Origin: Rhabdornis inornatus
Taxonomy: Eukaryota > Chordata > Aves > Passeriformes > Rhabdornithidae
Direction of reading: 5' to 3'
DNA length: 64,000 bases
Assembly: GCA_013397075.1 (NCBI GenBank)
Contig: VWZS01001985.1
Coordinates: 434,001 to 498,000, forward strand
Positions 26,801 to 41,800 of the stretch are shown one piece after another (the first letter of the stretch is position 1; each line of letters starts with the position of its first letter). Position numbers and translations under genes: made by a program. The notes under the pieces were generated by a model. It saw only the letters and a program-made list of their open reading frames with translations. It searched no databases and had not been told where the DNA came from.

Positions 26801-29800
26801 GAGATCAGCACCACAGATTTCCAAGGCTGGTTTGATAACACTGGGCAACATAATTAATAATAAACACACTTCTCTTTTTGATAAAGACATCCTGTTCAGG
26901 ACAACATCAGATAAAATCAGAAAGGAACTGCTCCAACAGCAACCACATAGCAGGCAGAATTAGCTCAGGAATTCATATTTTATGGAGGGGACAGACTTAT
27001 CGAGAGCTGCTAATGTTAAGTCCATGGATGTGGCTGAGACACAGAAAACAAATCCAATTATTTCAAGCCACTCAGAGAGTGCTGAAATGACAGAAATTAA
27101 CCCACCTCATTAGCAACACCATCTGAAACCAAAAGCTACAAAGTTTCACTAACATAAAACATTGTTTCCAGGAAACAATCTGAGGGGAGTGAATCAAGAA
27201 AAATGCTTCGTAAGACACAACCCTTTCAGAATCTTTCAGAAACAACATTGTGTGACATTGAGGAGAGGAAAACTTTATACATTGCTGAGATAATTCTGAT
27301 TTGTTCATAGCACAGCAATTACCTTGATTAATTTCAGCTCGGGAAGGGCCCAAGTTTTTTTTCTGCTGGGCATTTTTGGCCAGAAGTGTGTGCTTGTCAT
27401 CACTGCCTGTGTCCAGCTCCGAGATGGTGACAGCCAGGATCCTGCAGAAGTTGGCCAGCTGCTGCTGGTCAAAGCTGGACACCAGGCTGGCCAGGTTGGG
27501 AATATCATCCAGCTGGATCATTTCCTGCAGGAGGCAACAGCAGCTCAGTCACATGTGATGGTCAATAAGTGAACACAGTCAGATCCTCCCTGGGGAGCTC
27601 TCTGGGTTATTCCAGTGTTAACTGGGATTTACAGCTGTTGTCAGGCTTAGCAACTTCAGAAGTACAGATATCCACATTTTAAACACTGTTTTTACATTTA
27701 CAAAAACTTTGGGGGGGTCTCTTTTAACTAAAAAACGCACAAAACCACAACCTAATTTAATACATAAATTATGTTTAGGTATTAGAAGTTTCAATTTTGT
27801 TTTCCAAACCAGTCTTTTGTTTGAAACTCACAGGTAAGAACTTCTAAATTATTTCCCAGTCTTTTCATAAGAAGTTATTTTTAATAAAAAGACACTGAAA
27901 ACAGCTTTCAGAAAAAAAACACATTTTTGTTCAAATAAACTAAGCTTCTTTCCTATTTCAGGAAGTACATTAACCTCCATCTTATTCTAAAAAATAAAGT
28001 ATCAAGTTACAGACTCCTGGCCTCCTCCACAAAATGTATATAGACACTTTCCAATCAAAGTTTTCCCAAGGTTACACCTCAAATATTTCACTTGCATCAC
28101 ATCAGGCCACTGAGCTGCAATGATGCTGGTAAGTAAGTTCAATAACCACGTTTGTGCAGAAGATATAAGAGCCCTGTGTCCCTAGCCTACAATTTCTCAG
28201 AGAAGTGACAAACACACAGGAATACAGGAAGCCTCCCAGATGTGAGGAAGACAAGTAAGTATGTGAGATACAATCAGGCAAGGATGAAAACTGAATTTAT
28301 GTGAGGTTCATATTCTTTGTTTGTAATACTGGCTGTTCTTTAATGACAGAGAGGTACTCAGGTCACGGGGACACAGTTCCCATCATCCTCTGAACTGGGT
28401 AAAAGCATAAAAGCACTACAAGGTATGACAGCACAGGAGGAGTTTGGCTTCCTCATGAGAAGTGGTTGCAGTTAATTACCACTGTGAACAGGCAGGTTTC
28501 AAATAAGCTACAAGAAGTGAGAATGGCAGCTTAGGGGACTATCCTCAGCAACTCTTCAAAGAAGCAGCCCTCTTTCTTCCACTGGGCTCAAAAGCCATAC
28601 AAATGGTATTTAGAAAGCAGTGACTAACCTTTTTAACCCCCAGGATATCTTCAATGAGCGTTGCAGTTTGTAGGAATGTCTTTTTGTTTGTCATCAGTGT
28701 AAACAGGAACAGCACAAAGTCGTTTCTCTCTGCCAGCCGCCTTGTGACTCCTTCCGTCTGGAAATGAGCACACAGAGCCAGTGAGAGCCCACAGCGAGCA
28801 GCCACATGGCACAGCACATGCAGGACAGCCCGAGAGAAGATGTGGTGCTGAGCCAGCTGCTCCTGAAACCAGGAAATGCTGTGTTTGTGGCAACCAAAAC
28901 CATCTCCTGTCCCTGTCTGAAGTCAACGTGGCGCTGGCAGCACCGCCAGGATGAGAGGCTTCACCTCAAGGCAGTTGTTTCCTTGTTGTCAAATCTAAAG
29001 GCAAGCCTGCCTGCCTGGGCACACACCACAGGGCCTGGCTCTGCTTTGCCAGACAAACTGTGAGCAGCTCCATGCCATAGTCTGCATACACAGCAGCTCC
29101 TAAACCCTCAGCTCTGCTCTGAGCAACCCACATCAAGCACTGGCCTAACTTAACAGGGTGATGAACCCTAAAGTCAGGCTGAGTTTAGGATTTAAGTTTA
29201 AGGCTGCCTTTCATGCTCTGAGTTCTGATGAGAGCACAGCCAGGCTTTCCTGGAACTCACAACTACACCCTCACTGCTTGCAAAACTGTGTCTTATCCAT
29301 GACTGACATATTCCCAGTGCCCACAGAACCAGACTAGCAAAGATAATTCCCCAATATTTACAGATGAGCAGAAAAACAGCTAATATTGCCCACAGACCAT
29401 TTCTGTGATCCTGGGCACCTCTCATCCAAACCCAGCATTAATACCGAAGTGAATTAAAACAGAGCAGCTAGTCTAGAAATTGAACACTTGTTTTTTAGCA
29501 TATTGTGCTATTCTCAGTTTGCAAAAGTTGCATTACCTGCAGTTAAAAAAATAAATCATCCAAGCCAAGGGAAAAAATGTTCTCTCTCTTCCCTCTGCCA
29601 TGTGTACACAGAGCCTTATCAGTGAGACACGATCTAGTAAGACTCAAACTCTGGAGATTAGACTGCTGTTTTTGGAACAGCTCCAAACCACTAACTGGCT
29701 CTTTTAAAAATTTTTGTTAAACAATGTTCCCTAGGTTATGGAATAATGAGGTGTGTGATGAAGTAAACAATCCTGAGGATGTTCCTTGCATGCATAATCT

Positions 29801-32800
29801 GAGGCCTTTGCTTTTAGCTTCAGGATTTTAATGACAAGGTATTTCTAAATGCCTTTAACCCAGCACCTTCCTTTGCACTGTTCTGCCATGACTGAACTGA
29901 ACTAAAATCCAGCACACAGAGTTGCAGGATCAAATTTAAAACCCTTTGCCAGCCCCAATTCTGAATAAGACCAGCTGTAGCTGGGCTTAACTGGCATCCA
30001 TTCCCAGCTACAGATTTTAAGCTGGAACATAACAAAGGCTGGCACAGCTTTCCTACGGAAACACACAGACAAAGATCCAAACAAGGGAACTTAAGCTTGA
30101 CAATGCAGCTCAGAAAACAAATTAGTTGAGCAACACATCAAAATACAGAGTGATGCTGTATTTAACTGAAGGAATTTTAAGGTAAAGCATCAGAGTAAGT
30201 TTAAATCATACTTAAAAGAATGTCTGTTATCTCATCAAGTAGCACATGTAAAAAGTGACCAGAAGAGTTGTACTTACACAAATACAGGTGTTGTACAGTA
30301 TGCTTAAACAGTCCTTGATGAGGTCATCACTTACTGCAAAGCAGAGAGCAGACAGTCAGCAGCCATTCCCTGCCAAGGAGCACCAGTGCCCGTGGGAGGG
30401 GCACACAGAGCTATGGGATGGGTGACAATTCCAGGCTGCCAGCTCAGAGCATCCATGCAAATGCCTTATGGGATAGAAGCCACAAGAAACACTCTATACC
30501 CAACCTGCTCACACGCTAAATTATTTTTGTATGGGGGGAAAAAAATGACAGTTCATGCAGTTTTCTCCACTGGAAACTCATGCTTGTTTTCTCAGCACCT
30601 GGACTGCATAGAAAAACTTTCAATCTGCTTTACCACAGCATTTTAATATTTAGAACATGTTTTCAGTACAGACCTTCAATTGCCTAAAGCTCCAGTTCAA
30701 ATCACTCCCCCTTTGAAGTTCCCTGGCTGGCAGGCACAGGGTGCACCATGACATTCCCTTCCCTCAGCAGGGCTCAGGGAACCAGCAGAATCCCAAACAG
30801 AGGAAATGAAAACACTGCAGCCAAGCTGCTCCAGCAGGAAAGTTGAGCTGAAGCCACTGCACCCTCTCTCCTTAAAGCAATGTGGAAATGAGCAGTCACA
30901 TAACAAAAAGTGTGCTGTTTTCCTGAGCTACTCATCTCACAATCTCTGTAGCTCCCATTACATAAACAATGTTTTGTGGCTTATTATTAATAATTTTTCA
31001 CTGTAGCTGCAGCCACAGGAACAATAAGAGCTTCCACTGATTGCAGATTTAGTGCTTTGAGTCAAGTGTGCTGTGCTGAGTGCGTGAATCTCCGGAGCTG
31101 TGCCAGAAACAGGTGACTCTCCCAAATCCCAGCACGAATCAGTACCATGGAGAACAAAGAAACCAATGATTCACTCCTAAATGAATCAACAGAAAATTGC
31201 TGGGATGGAAAGAGAATAACAGAAAAATAGAACAATTTCTGTCTGAAACAGAAACACCAGGCAAAACTGGGGAGAAGAAAAAGAGATAAACCATCTATTT
31301 ACTTACTTTTCTGCTTCTTTTTCTGTGTAATAAGAGTCGGTCTCATAAGAATTTCTACTAAAAGCTGTAAAAATAAGACAAAGAATTACGGCAATGATCA
31401 CTGAGATACAAATAACCAAATAATTTGCCAGTGACTAACCCAAACCTGTCTCTGCTGAAGTCACAGAGATGAATAATAAAGGCTCTACAATCAAACCCCC
31501 ATTGGTGTCAAAAATCACACTGACAAATAATAGTTGCATTTACCCTAAAGAAATAGTAAGAGCTGTACAAAATAATCTCCCACTGGCAAGTTTCAAAGAA
31601 TTTGAGCTTGCAAGGAATGTAATTTCACATGCCTCCAGATAACATCAAGGATGGTGATCACACATTTCTTGAAATAAGGAATCTTTAGCAATAATCTGCA
31701 AAGATATGCAAATTTTTCAAAGGTTTTCCCTAAATCTTGCTGGGCTTCAAAAACATTTCAGGTCCAGACAGAATTTAGCAGCTCCAGATTTTATCTCAGC
31801 ACCAAAAAGCCACTGCTTGTGTACAGGACCCTATATATATATTTACATTCATATTTTCATTTAAGGAATGTAACAATCAGCCTTCCAAGACCAAGACTGT
31901 GGTTCTGACTGATGTAGAACTGATCTTTAGTTGCCCTAGTCTGTACCACTGGTTTAGCTTAAAACATTTGAAAACACTGTACTTGATTTAAAAATGAAAG
32001 TTGGCAAACAGAAGGAATTGATGACTTCTGCAAGAACCACTGCAAATGCTGCTGGTTTTAAAATTCAGTTTAAAATTGTTAACAGCAATGCAGGCATCAC
32101 CCAGTCAGTGCAAACTCACAAGATACTTAAGAGCTTAAATCTTGACCTATCAGTGCCATCTTAACATTACCATTCTTTCAACGAACTACTGATCCAGACA
32201 CAGAGGAAACCACCTGACATCACTGGAGGCTGCATGAAAGGCACTGACAAATAAATAATAAATAATAAATAGGCAACTTTAAAGAGGAATATATATTTTC
32301 TAGCATAATTTGTAGTAGTAGCTGTAGCATGAATAGTGTAGAGAAAAATGACTGCAGTAATACAGATCTCGTATTAATGGCTTGTGTTTTAGGAAGAGAA
32401 TGCACACCTCAAAGTTTGGGGTTTATGCTTTAATTCTTGGGTTTTCTGCCTTTCACCAGAGGCAGGAGCAGAAAGGAAGTAATGAGATTGTGTTTCTTGG
32501 GATGGAGTTGCATTCAGGTATAAAATCCAGGAGGTTTGTGTATTTGCACTGTCAGGTTTTATTTTACATGGATTCATATAAAGGGAGGAGCCACTGAGCT
32601 GGCTTTGTTCTTCCTTGATGTAAAGGCTGTCAGAATGCAAAATTATTTTAACTCTCACACACTGTAGCCTAGAGACTACACTGCAAACTGAGTGTCCTTT
32701 AAAATTACTCATGTCAGCTCAAAATATTGCAACATAAAATCAGCACATGGCACACACAGCACCAGCAGATCAAATCCTAGAGCAGGATTTTTGAAAATAC

Positions 32801-35800
32801 ACAGCACTGGCTTCCATGACTGACTTTAATTACATTAAATCCACCTCTGTCAGCCAAATCTCTGACCATAGCACCAGGTAATTACAACAGATCTGATATT
32901 CACCATCTCCAGCCCAAGGAGAAAAAAACAATCAAGCCCCAACCAACCAAACCAAAAACTTGTCCCCAACACACACAGATTCCGTGCACTTTGTTAAAAT
33001 AATTTCTACAGAAGTACCACTATTTCCCTTTAAAAACAAGGGAAATTTAAAACATTTTCATAGTGTTCTCATTTGCTTGGGTAGCTGAAGGCTTTTGCCC
33101 TCAACTGACAGCAGCAACTAAACCAGCGCTCATTTCAAAACAACATAAACAGCACTTCAAGTAAAAGCAAGCTGAGTGTGACAAGGAATAAACAGCAAAA
33201 TCTGCTTAGTTAAACTAAATAAAAAGAGTGTCAATTAGTTCACTGGAAAATAGAAACCATGCATTTCTAATAAAAGGCAAGCTAGAGTTTGGCACCATAA
33301 AACCGAGCAAATGGGCATTTGTGCAATGTAGAATTAAAGCAAATAAACAAAATGATAAATTGCCAGAATGTCCACAGAAACCTTCCAGTTCTGTTCAAAA
33401 AACTTTGCCACAGATGAAGCAATAAACACAGACAACCTGGCTAAGACAGAGCCCTAGAGTGCTTAAACTGTCACAGATGCCCCAGTGTTAAGGGAAGTTC
33501 TCACTGCTCCAATACCCCATACCGGTTGTGTTATTTTATCTCACAACCAGGAACCATTTGATTCCTGTCTTCATTCAGAACTAAAGGTCTCATCTTTTTT
33601 AAGGTAAAAACAGGCTGACTAAAGAAATAGCCAGGTATTCTATATCATATAAGAACAAAACACCTCACTTTGGATGCAATACCTTGAAAAATACACCCTT
33701 TTCCTATTCTGATTAACAGAAAGTGGCACAATTCTAATGCTTAACATCAAGTTGGCAAAGTCATTCTGTAGTTTGCATTTAGAAGCTTCAAAGACCTCAC
33801 TGAAGAGATTTTTCAGTGGGAAGAGTATCATGCAGATCTGTTGGTATTGACAAAGCACACTTACATCGACTCCTCCAAACAAGTCAAAGGTGTATGTGTT
33901 TGGGAAACTGGACTCTTGAGCAGCTTTTCTGTCTTCAGTGACATAAACCATGGCTTCCATCGAAAGGAGTGGAGAAATTTCCTGCATGTAGGGAAACAAT
34001 GAAGAGATGGTTCAAAAAGAAAATTGTTCATCAGTATAAACACAATTATCTTCCACTATCTGTGGACTAATCACTACCTACATCCCCAGCTCTTACTTAC
34101 AGCCAATTTTGGACAGATACCATCATGCAGACAGCTTAAAAAATTAACAGAGTATGATCACAGTACACTTTAAAGAAAGCCACAACAAAATTATCTCAAG
34201 CTTTAGGAAGAAGGGTGCAGCCAGTACCTTTAGGATGCTTTGGCACTGAGAGAAGTCACTGTTTGGGTGGCTGTGCTCATACAGCTTCTGCAACAGCAAG
34301 GGGATCCCATTCCATTTTGCTTGTTTATCTCTTTCCTTCAACAAGGCCTCTGTGATCTGCAACAGAAGAAAACGTGATTCCCATGTGTCCAATGCTTCAT
34401 AACCAGGAAAATAATCTTACCACCTTCCTGGAAAAAGAGCTTACAAAATCCAGTAGCTCTTTCCATGCAATTTATCCAGGACAGGTAGCTGCAGAATTTT
34501 ACAGATGTAAAGTATCTTAAGCAGCACCAGGCTCAAAGCAGATGTCATTTAGAGTACATAATCTCATTCTGTATTTTTATATTGATTGTGTATTTTAAAA
34601 TGGGAACACATTAGTCTCTAAACAATTCCATTAGCAGAACTCCAATTGACAGGTCAGTGAAGGAGGAAATGGGTGTCCTGCCACTATCTCAGATTACACG
34701 GATCTAAGGTGTAGAATGCTGAGGATGGAAAGGCTTCATTACTTGATGCATTCAGCTAGAAAGGAGTATTTCCTCAGCCAAGTCCCTGGAGTGATTATTG
34801 GCCACAGCAATGACCCAAACTACGAAGATTTACAAACAGGAACATATCAAAGATAGCGAGAAATTTCCCTCTGTAGTCTTGAGCTGGTTCTAAATGGGAA
34901 CCACCAACTAAATCAGCAGAACAACAACACTGGCATTATCCTGAGAAAAAAGCTGCAACCACAAAAAAGAACACTTGGCATTTGCTACTGTTCACATTCA
35001 AACTCTCTTCAACGTTCCTCCTTTTTCCCTAAAGTAAAAAAAAAAAATATCAGTATTCATCACTGAGTTTAACACCTAAAAAAAGTAGCAACTCAAGATT
35101 AAAATACTCTGCTTAAAATCCATGAAAGATGTTTTGAAGCCTGAATACTTCCAGGTTAATGCCAGGAGAAGCTGTCAAGGAGAAGCCTAGGACCTTAAAA
35201 TTCACCATCCAGTCTATGCTGACCAAACTTCAACTCCTTTCCTCTCTGATACTTCAGAGGTACCTACACCAACCCCCACATGGACTTACCCTTGTATACA
35301 GGAAAAAGTAAAGCAAACAATTCCAGCAGGACTTTTGGCTGGGTTTACAAATGTTTTATGTGCCCTCCAAATGAAAACAACAAAATAAAGAAAACCCTAA
35401 TCCTTTGGTCAGCACCTCAAAGCAAATCTTAGAATATCCTGGGCTGGGAGGGACCCCCAGGATCAGGCAGGGCAGCCCCCAGCCCTGCACAGACACCCCA
35501 ACAACCCCACCCTGAGCATCCCTGGCAGCGCTGTCCAAACGCTCCTGGAGCTCTGGCAGCCTCGGGGCCGTGCCCGTTCCCTGGGGAGCCTGGGCAGTGC
35601 CAGCACCCTCTGGGGCACGGAACAACCTTTCCTGATATCCAGCCTGACACTCCCCTGACACATTTGTGGATTTGCTCTGAGTCCTAGGCCTAAACCCCTA
35701 AGCTGCTCTTGTTCTGCACCTTTCTGTCGTTAAGTAACATTTCCCTCCCACCTGCTTAAATCTTGCTTCTTATTCTTTCAGCCAAGACATCGTTCTCAGA

Positions 35801-38800
35801 CACATCTCAGTGCACAATTTCAAAGGGCCATTCAATTCAATATAATTAGACAATTATATGCAAATATACTCCAACTTCTGACTGAGAATTTAACCTTTTT
35901 CTCTGCTTGTTATACAGAAGACCAGAAAACTGATTCAAGCTGAGAACTCAGCCTGGCAATGTGGCTAATGTGGGTCCTCACCCTCTTTGTAAGATTGCCA
36001 AGTACTTAGGATTCTTTTCCTGATGAAATACCTCAATTTTTAGGTAAATAAAAACTTCAAGGGTCTTGAAGTACCAGGTTTTCTTGCTACAAGCAGTGAT
36101 TGAAGCAGCATGAGCATACTTAGGACACAAAACTCTCTCCGGTTTTTAACTTTTCCCTGCTTTCTGATTTCTGAAGCAGATGAATCAACCAGCACTTCTG
36201 GAGAATGACAGAGTTTCCTTTCGAACAGGAGAAAGAGTGGAAGACCAAACCAGAAAGCCAAGATGACTTCTCATCATTTGGGCTCTGGGTCAGCCCCTTG
36301 GAAGTCACAAAGTCACAGATTCCATTTCCCCTTGAGATACTGAGCACAGAGTGAGCCAAAGGAGCTCCTGAGTGTACCACTGCCCCATCCCAGGTGTGGG
36401 AGGAGGACAAACCCACAGGCAGTGGGAGGAACAGGATTAATTGCTGGGCAAAGTGCAAAGGACACACAGCAAAATGCCAGGGAAAGAGTCCAACTCTCCA
36501 GCTCCAGCTGATGTGGAAGATACCACAGGCAGGGACGACGTGCACAGGCTGCAATCTCAGGTTCCAGTAGCACAGAGCAGAACCCAGCACTTAAATGCTC
36601 TCAGGAAACTCCAAAAGCCTTTAATTAACATTAAAACCTTGTGCTGGGTTTAACACCACATTGTTAATTACATGTATGCTTCTTGATTTGGGGCAGGATC
36701 CATCTGAGCCATCTCCACTCCCACTTCTGTACTAGCAGGGTTTCCTCTCTCAGCCCCAGGCTCAGCCTGGGTAGCCACAGGAAACTTTCAGAACTGAAAT
36801 TCTGAAAGAGTGAAGCAAATGTTTCCTTGCTCTCGTCATCATTTAACTGCTTTCAAAAGAAAAAATAATAAAAAAAAGGTTTTCTTTCTCTTGATTTAAC
36901 ACATCTTTGGTTTCACTGCAAGCTCTGGCTTGTGGTCCCTGCTCTGTATTTGAGGTTACCCTGGCTCTGGATATTTCCATTGTGGCCGGGTGGTATTTGC
37001 CAATGCAAAGATTTTGGATTCTGGGAAGGGATTAAAATTCAATCAGACTGTGGAACTGTCTTTCTTCACAGCCATTTTGGTTAAAAACAGCATCTCCTGT
37101 TTTCTGTAACAGCAGCAAGTCAATGCTTTTCATTTATAAGCAAAAACTGTTTTCTTTTTGGGGAAATTTTACTAAATAGTCATCAAAATCAGCACTGGGT
37201 CTTCTAGGGCTCCTCTCCTCTTCAGAATTTTTTGGTCTCATGCAAGCACGAAAAGTGCAATCCAACACTGATTTTCTTCATTCACTGAAAAGTCCTGGAT
37301 AAAATACCTGAAATCTTGCAACAAAACTTGAGAAGTTAGGTATAATCTAGCAAGGAGAGGCTGTAGCTGCCCAGCTGGAAGAGATATCCATTAAAAGCCA
37401 GGACCTTCCCAAGTGCTGGCAGCTGGGTTTGGAATTGTCACGCGTTACTGGTGTTAGGACAAACAGAATAAGGATCACTTCCTGGGAAAACAAAAGCAGC
37501 AGTGTATAAACCTCCGTAAGAGCCAGGTACAGCAAACCAAACTGGTACGAACACCAGGACTCCCACAGTCACTTCCCAGATTGCTGCAACACATCCCAGT
37601 TCTGGCTCAGAGAGAAACCCGAGGACAGCACACCGGGGCTCTCCAGAGTGGTTCTGTTCCAGGAAGATCCCTGAAAACGCAGTGAAAACACCAGCTCATG
37701 TTGAGCTCCCAAGATACGTCCCAGTCCAAAGCTGTCTGTACAATCCTGGTTTCACACTCGTGGGTCCCTGAATGCTGTTCCCCAGCCAGGTGATCACCAC
37801 CTCACCAGGAGCATCCACGTCCCCCTGCTCCAGCTCTGCCAGCACGCATTTGCTGGAAGGGCAATCAGAGATATTGAAAGGATTTAAATTCAGAGAGAAA
37901 AAATGTGTCACTAGCCCACCCATGACTGCAAGATAGAACAGACTGAGTGGTTTTCTCTTTAAAGACTCCCAAGGAACTGGAGCTCAGGATTTCCCAGGAG
38001 ATTATTCCAAAGACTGGTAACTACCACAGGAACACCTTCTGTCTACAAAGTTTAAATAACTTCTGTGCGTAATTTTCCTTGACAGTATAGACAGGGCTGA
38101 AAAAAGACATTGCATACAACTCTTAAGTATTTATGTTAAATTTCTTTCTAATCCTACTGTCTTTTAAATTCTTGCAAAAATGATAGACCAGGAAGCACAG
38201 AATGACCTGAACTTAGAAGGGACACACAAGGATTGTCAAGCCCAGCCCCTGTCCTGCACAGACACCCCAACAACCCCGCCCTAAGCATCTCTGGGGCTGT
38301 GCCTGCTCCCTGGGGAGCTGGGGCAGTGCCCAGCACCCTCTGGGGGAAGAACCTTTTCATGATATCCAGCCTAAACCTCCCCTGATAGCATCAATTTGCA
38401 TGATGGTCAATAAGTAATTATGAACAATACCTACATCTTCATGAAGTTGTATGTTAGTATTTGCCTAAATCCATCCCTTGATCAGTCTAGTCTCTCCTTC
38501 ACTTGTCCCCCTCCACTTTACTCATCCTCCAGGCACAGCTGCTCCAGCAGCACAGGAGCAGCTCTTTCCCCTTGCTCTGTGTCCATACTGTGTCCATCTT
38601 GCACCCTGGCAAGTGCTCAGCATTGTGCTACCAGCATTGCTAAAATATTTCGTACTGCCCTGAGATTTCTTGGAGTTAAAGTTGCTCCCAAATTGCCTTC
38701 CAGAGAGGATTTTCCTTCCCACCTCTGCTCCCACACTGTGACAATTTTCCCTGCCCTACAAAGCAAACCTCTGATTTTCCTAAGCTTGCCTCCACCCCTG

Positions 38801-41800
38801 TGCTGAGCTGTGGTCAGTGACACCTCTCTGTGTCTTCCCAAAACTGCCAACGAACCGAAGGCCCAGCAGTGATGACAGCAGCAGAAATACCAGGAGCTAA
38901 TCCTCCCTTTGCTCTCCAGGGCAGGGCAAACAGTTTCCTATAGAATTGTGTCTCTATTTCACATTTTACCCTTCAAACATTTCACTGTCTTGCTGAGTGC
39001 TCGCTACAGGAGGGCATTTGCTGTCATCTTTCAGAAAGCAAAACCAGTGACTCAGGTGTCCAGGCATCCTTCACAGCACTGACGGGTTCCTGCTGTGACA
39101 GACTTCACAGCTATGACACATCACTTAGAAGGTTTTTTTAATTCAATTTCTCATTGCAACCATACATTAAGACTGGAACCGCTTCTAAAAAAAGCAGAAT
39201 TTCCATTCTTGGGATTTTCCATGAGCACTTCTGAAGTATACATTCAAATGTCCCGAAAGTTTAAAAAGAAACAGGCACAAGATTATGGATCCCGACAACA
39301 AGATGCAAGCACAAGGTCTCTATGTATTTTTAATAAAATTGAAGCCTTTCCATATCCTTTTCTTCAAGCCTTTTAAGGTGTACCTTTAAAAAAACCCAGG
39401 ATTTAATTTGTGCAATTAAATGTTTAATTTTCCTCTGAACAGTAATAACTTAGAAAGTCATCTCTGACAGACTGCCAGGAGAATAATTATTCAGGATTTT
39501 GGGGAGTGCCCACCATCCCAGCTCTGTAAGCATTTTCCTTTCCAGTTGCTAACAACCATCCATCAGCCTGGCTAAGCTGTCTCCTTCCTCACACAACTTT
39601 TCCCACAAAAGCCTGTAACCAAGGCAAATGACCCTGCAAGTTTTGGTCTTGACACAACAGCTTGTGCAGGAACACAGCTGCTGGGCCATGGAGTGATTCT
39701 GGAAAGCATTCCAAGGGAGAAGCTGAGAAGTGCAGCCCTGCAGCTCCAGGGCACAGGGACACTGTGGTCAGTCACAGCTGAGCTCTGATCAAAACCAGGG
39801 CAGAGCCCCACAAATATTAATCCTAAAAGGAAACTCTGTTGGGAGAAGTCCATGTAAAAACACTTATGTCCAGTCTCTTCCCAGCTCCTTGATCCTTCAA
39901 GTGCACCTCAAGATTCCCTTAGCTAGATTCCCTTTTCTCCATCCTCCCCAGCCCTGCATGGGGCCCCCCATCCTTTCTCCTGCCAACCCAAAAGCCAGGC
40001 ATGAACCCAGGGACACACTGTCCTAGGATAAAACATGCCATAGCTTCCAGCCAGGCCTAACCATTCCCACAAATCCCAGACTACAGCTCTGCTCACCAGA
40101 ACTGGAAGAAGAGCTGATCTACCAAGACAAGGAACAGGTCTCCTGAATCTCCAATCCCCACAGTTAGATAATTCCAACACAGACCTTTGACACCAGCAGC
40201 TCTCCAAACCCAGTACAGGATCTACCAGATCAGAACAGAGCTACTAATGTTTGCTTTGCTGACCTTACCCTCAGAGAAAAAGAAATCAACTAATATGTAT
40301 AATTATATTAAAATTATATTAACTTCTCAGTTACTACTTTTGCTTGGAACTTCCTAAGTTTCTTCTTTAATTCATTTTGAAAGAAAACAAAATCTGTAAG
40401 GCTATCTAAGAAAAAGCAGAGGGATAAGGAGTATCACATCTACCTTTTTCTTCTCACTCATCATCAGCCACACAAAAAAGTCAGACACCAACACAGCTTA
40501 AGTCCAACACAACCACTTTTTGAGCATTTCTAGTGCATGACAGAGCTCTGGTCCTGTTACATAATAAAAGCATGTCCAGGCTTTCCAACACTCCCTCACT
40601 GTCCTCCCCTGAAGAGGCCAAGCCTGCTAACACCCACACAATTAGAGCTACTCAAGTGGATTATATTCACGTGAATGTTGTTTTGTTGGTGCTGTTTAAA
40701 GGAGGAAAGAAAAAGCTGACTCAAAACCAAAATCTTTTCTCAGGGTTAGGAAGCTACTCCTGCTGATAACCTGCAATAGCAGGAGGTGGAAATCTGAATG
40801 TCTGAGAAAGAATATGTTTTCCTTCCACAGAGCTTTTTTTTGAGTGGATAGGGACTATCCTGCTAAGGGAAGTGTCTGCTCCTAGGGATAGCAAAGCATG
40901 AAATACAGCAGGAAAAATGGACTCCTTTTTTCCATTCTGATTGTTTCAGCTAAGCCTTGGCAGTCCTATGAGGGTGAGAGCAGTGCTGACGCTCAGCTCT
41001 TGGGACTGCACCAGGAGCACGTTAGTTTGCCAACAAATCCCTGGTTAGTCCATTATTACACTGCTCTGTCTGCAAGGATTCTCAGAGCTGCACCTAAATA
41101 CCCTCTGGTTTCATGCCATACCCATGTTCACAGCTGGCTTGCAGCAGATGAAGTGTGTACCTTCTTGCTAAGCGGATTTGAGCTTGATCAGCTGAGCCAG
41201 AGTGTTCTTGGCTTTCAAGGAACAGCAGCACAAAACTTGTCCCAGAGCCTGTGAACCATAGCACAGCTGTGCCCCAAAAAGGACAGCACACCAGGCCCCT
41301 CACTACCAATATTCTTCTTTATTAGAAATGTGTCACTTCTGGAAAGCTGTTCTGCTGCTGGTTCAGCAGCACCTGCAAAGCCCCTTGCACTGGCTCTGTG
41401 CTCAGGGCAGGGCAAATCCTGATCCAAGGTTATGCAATCTGACACCAACACAGAGGCTTGTGTGCATGGCAGCAGCTGATGCCAGCAATATGATAAAACA
41501 GATATAGGAACAAATAATGGCAGTATCTACTGAAATCTGCTTTAGTTAATCAACTTCTTATCACAGAATCATTTAGATTGGAAAAGACCTTCAAAACCAT
41601 AAAGCCCAACCTGTGACTGGATGATCCCCACCCCATCACCCAGCCCAGAGCACTGAGTGCCACATCCAATTGTTTCCTGGACATCTCCAGGGATGGGGAC
41701 TCCACCATCTCCCTGGGCAGCCCCTGACAGTGCCTTAACCATCCTTTCCAAGAAGGAATTTCTCCTGTTGTCCAACCTGAACCTTCCCTGGCACAGCTTG

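Noticed and set aside
35356..35661. Minus-strand frames of 66-101 codons at 35.4-35.7 kb
   Set aside because: They coincide with a CR1 fragment and occur in three registers of the same repeat.
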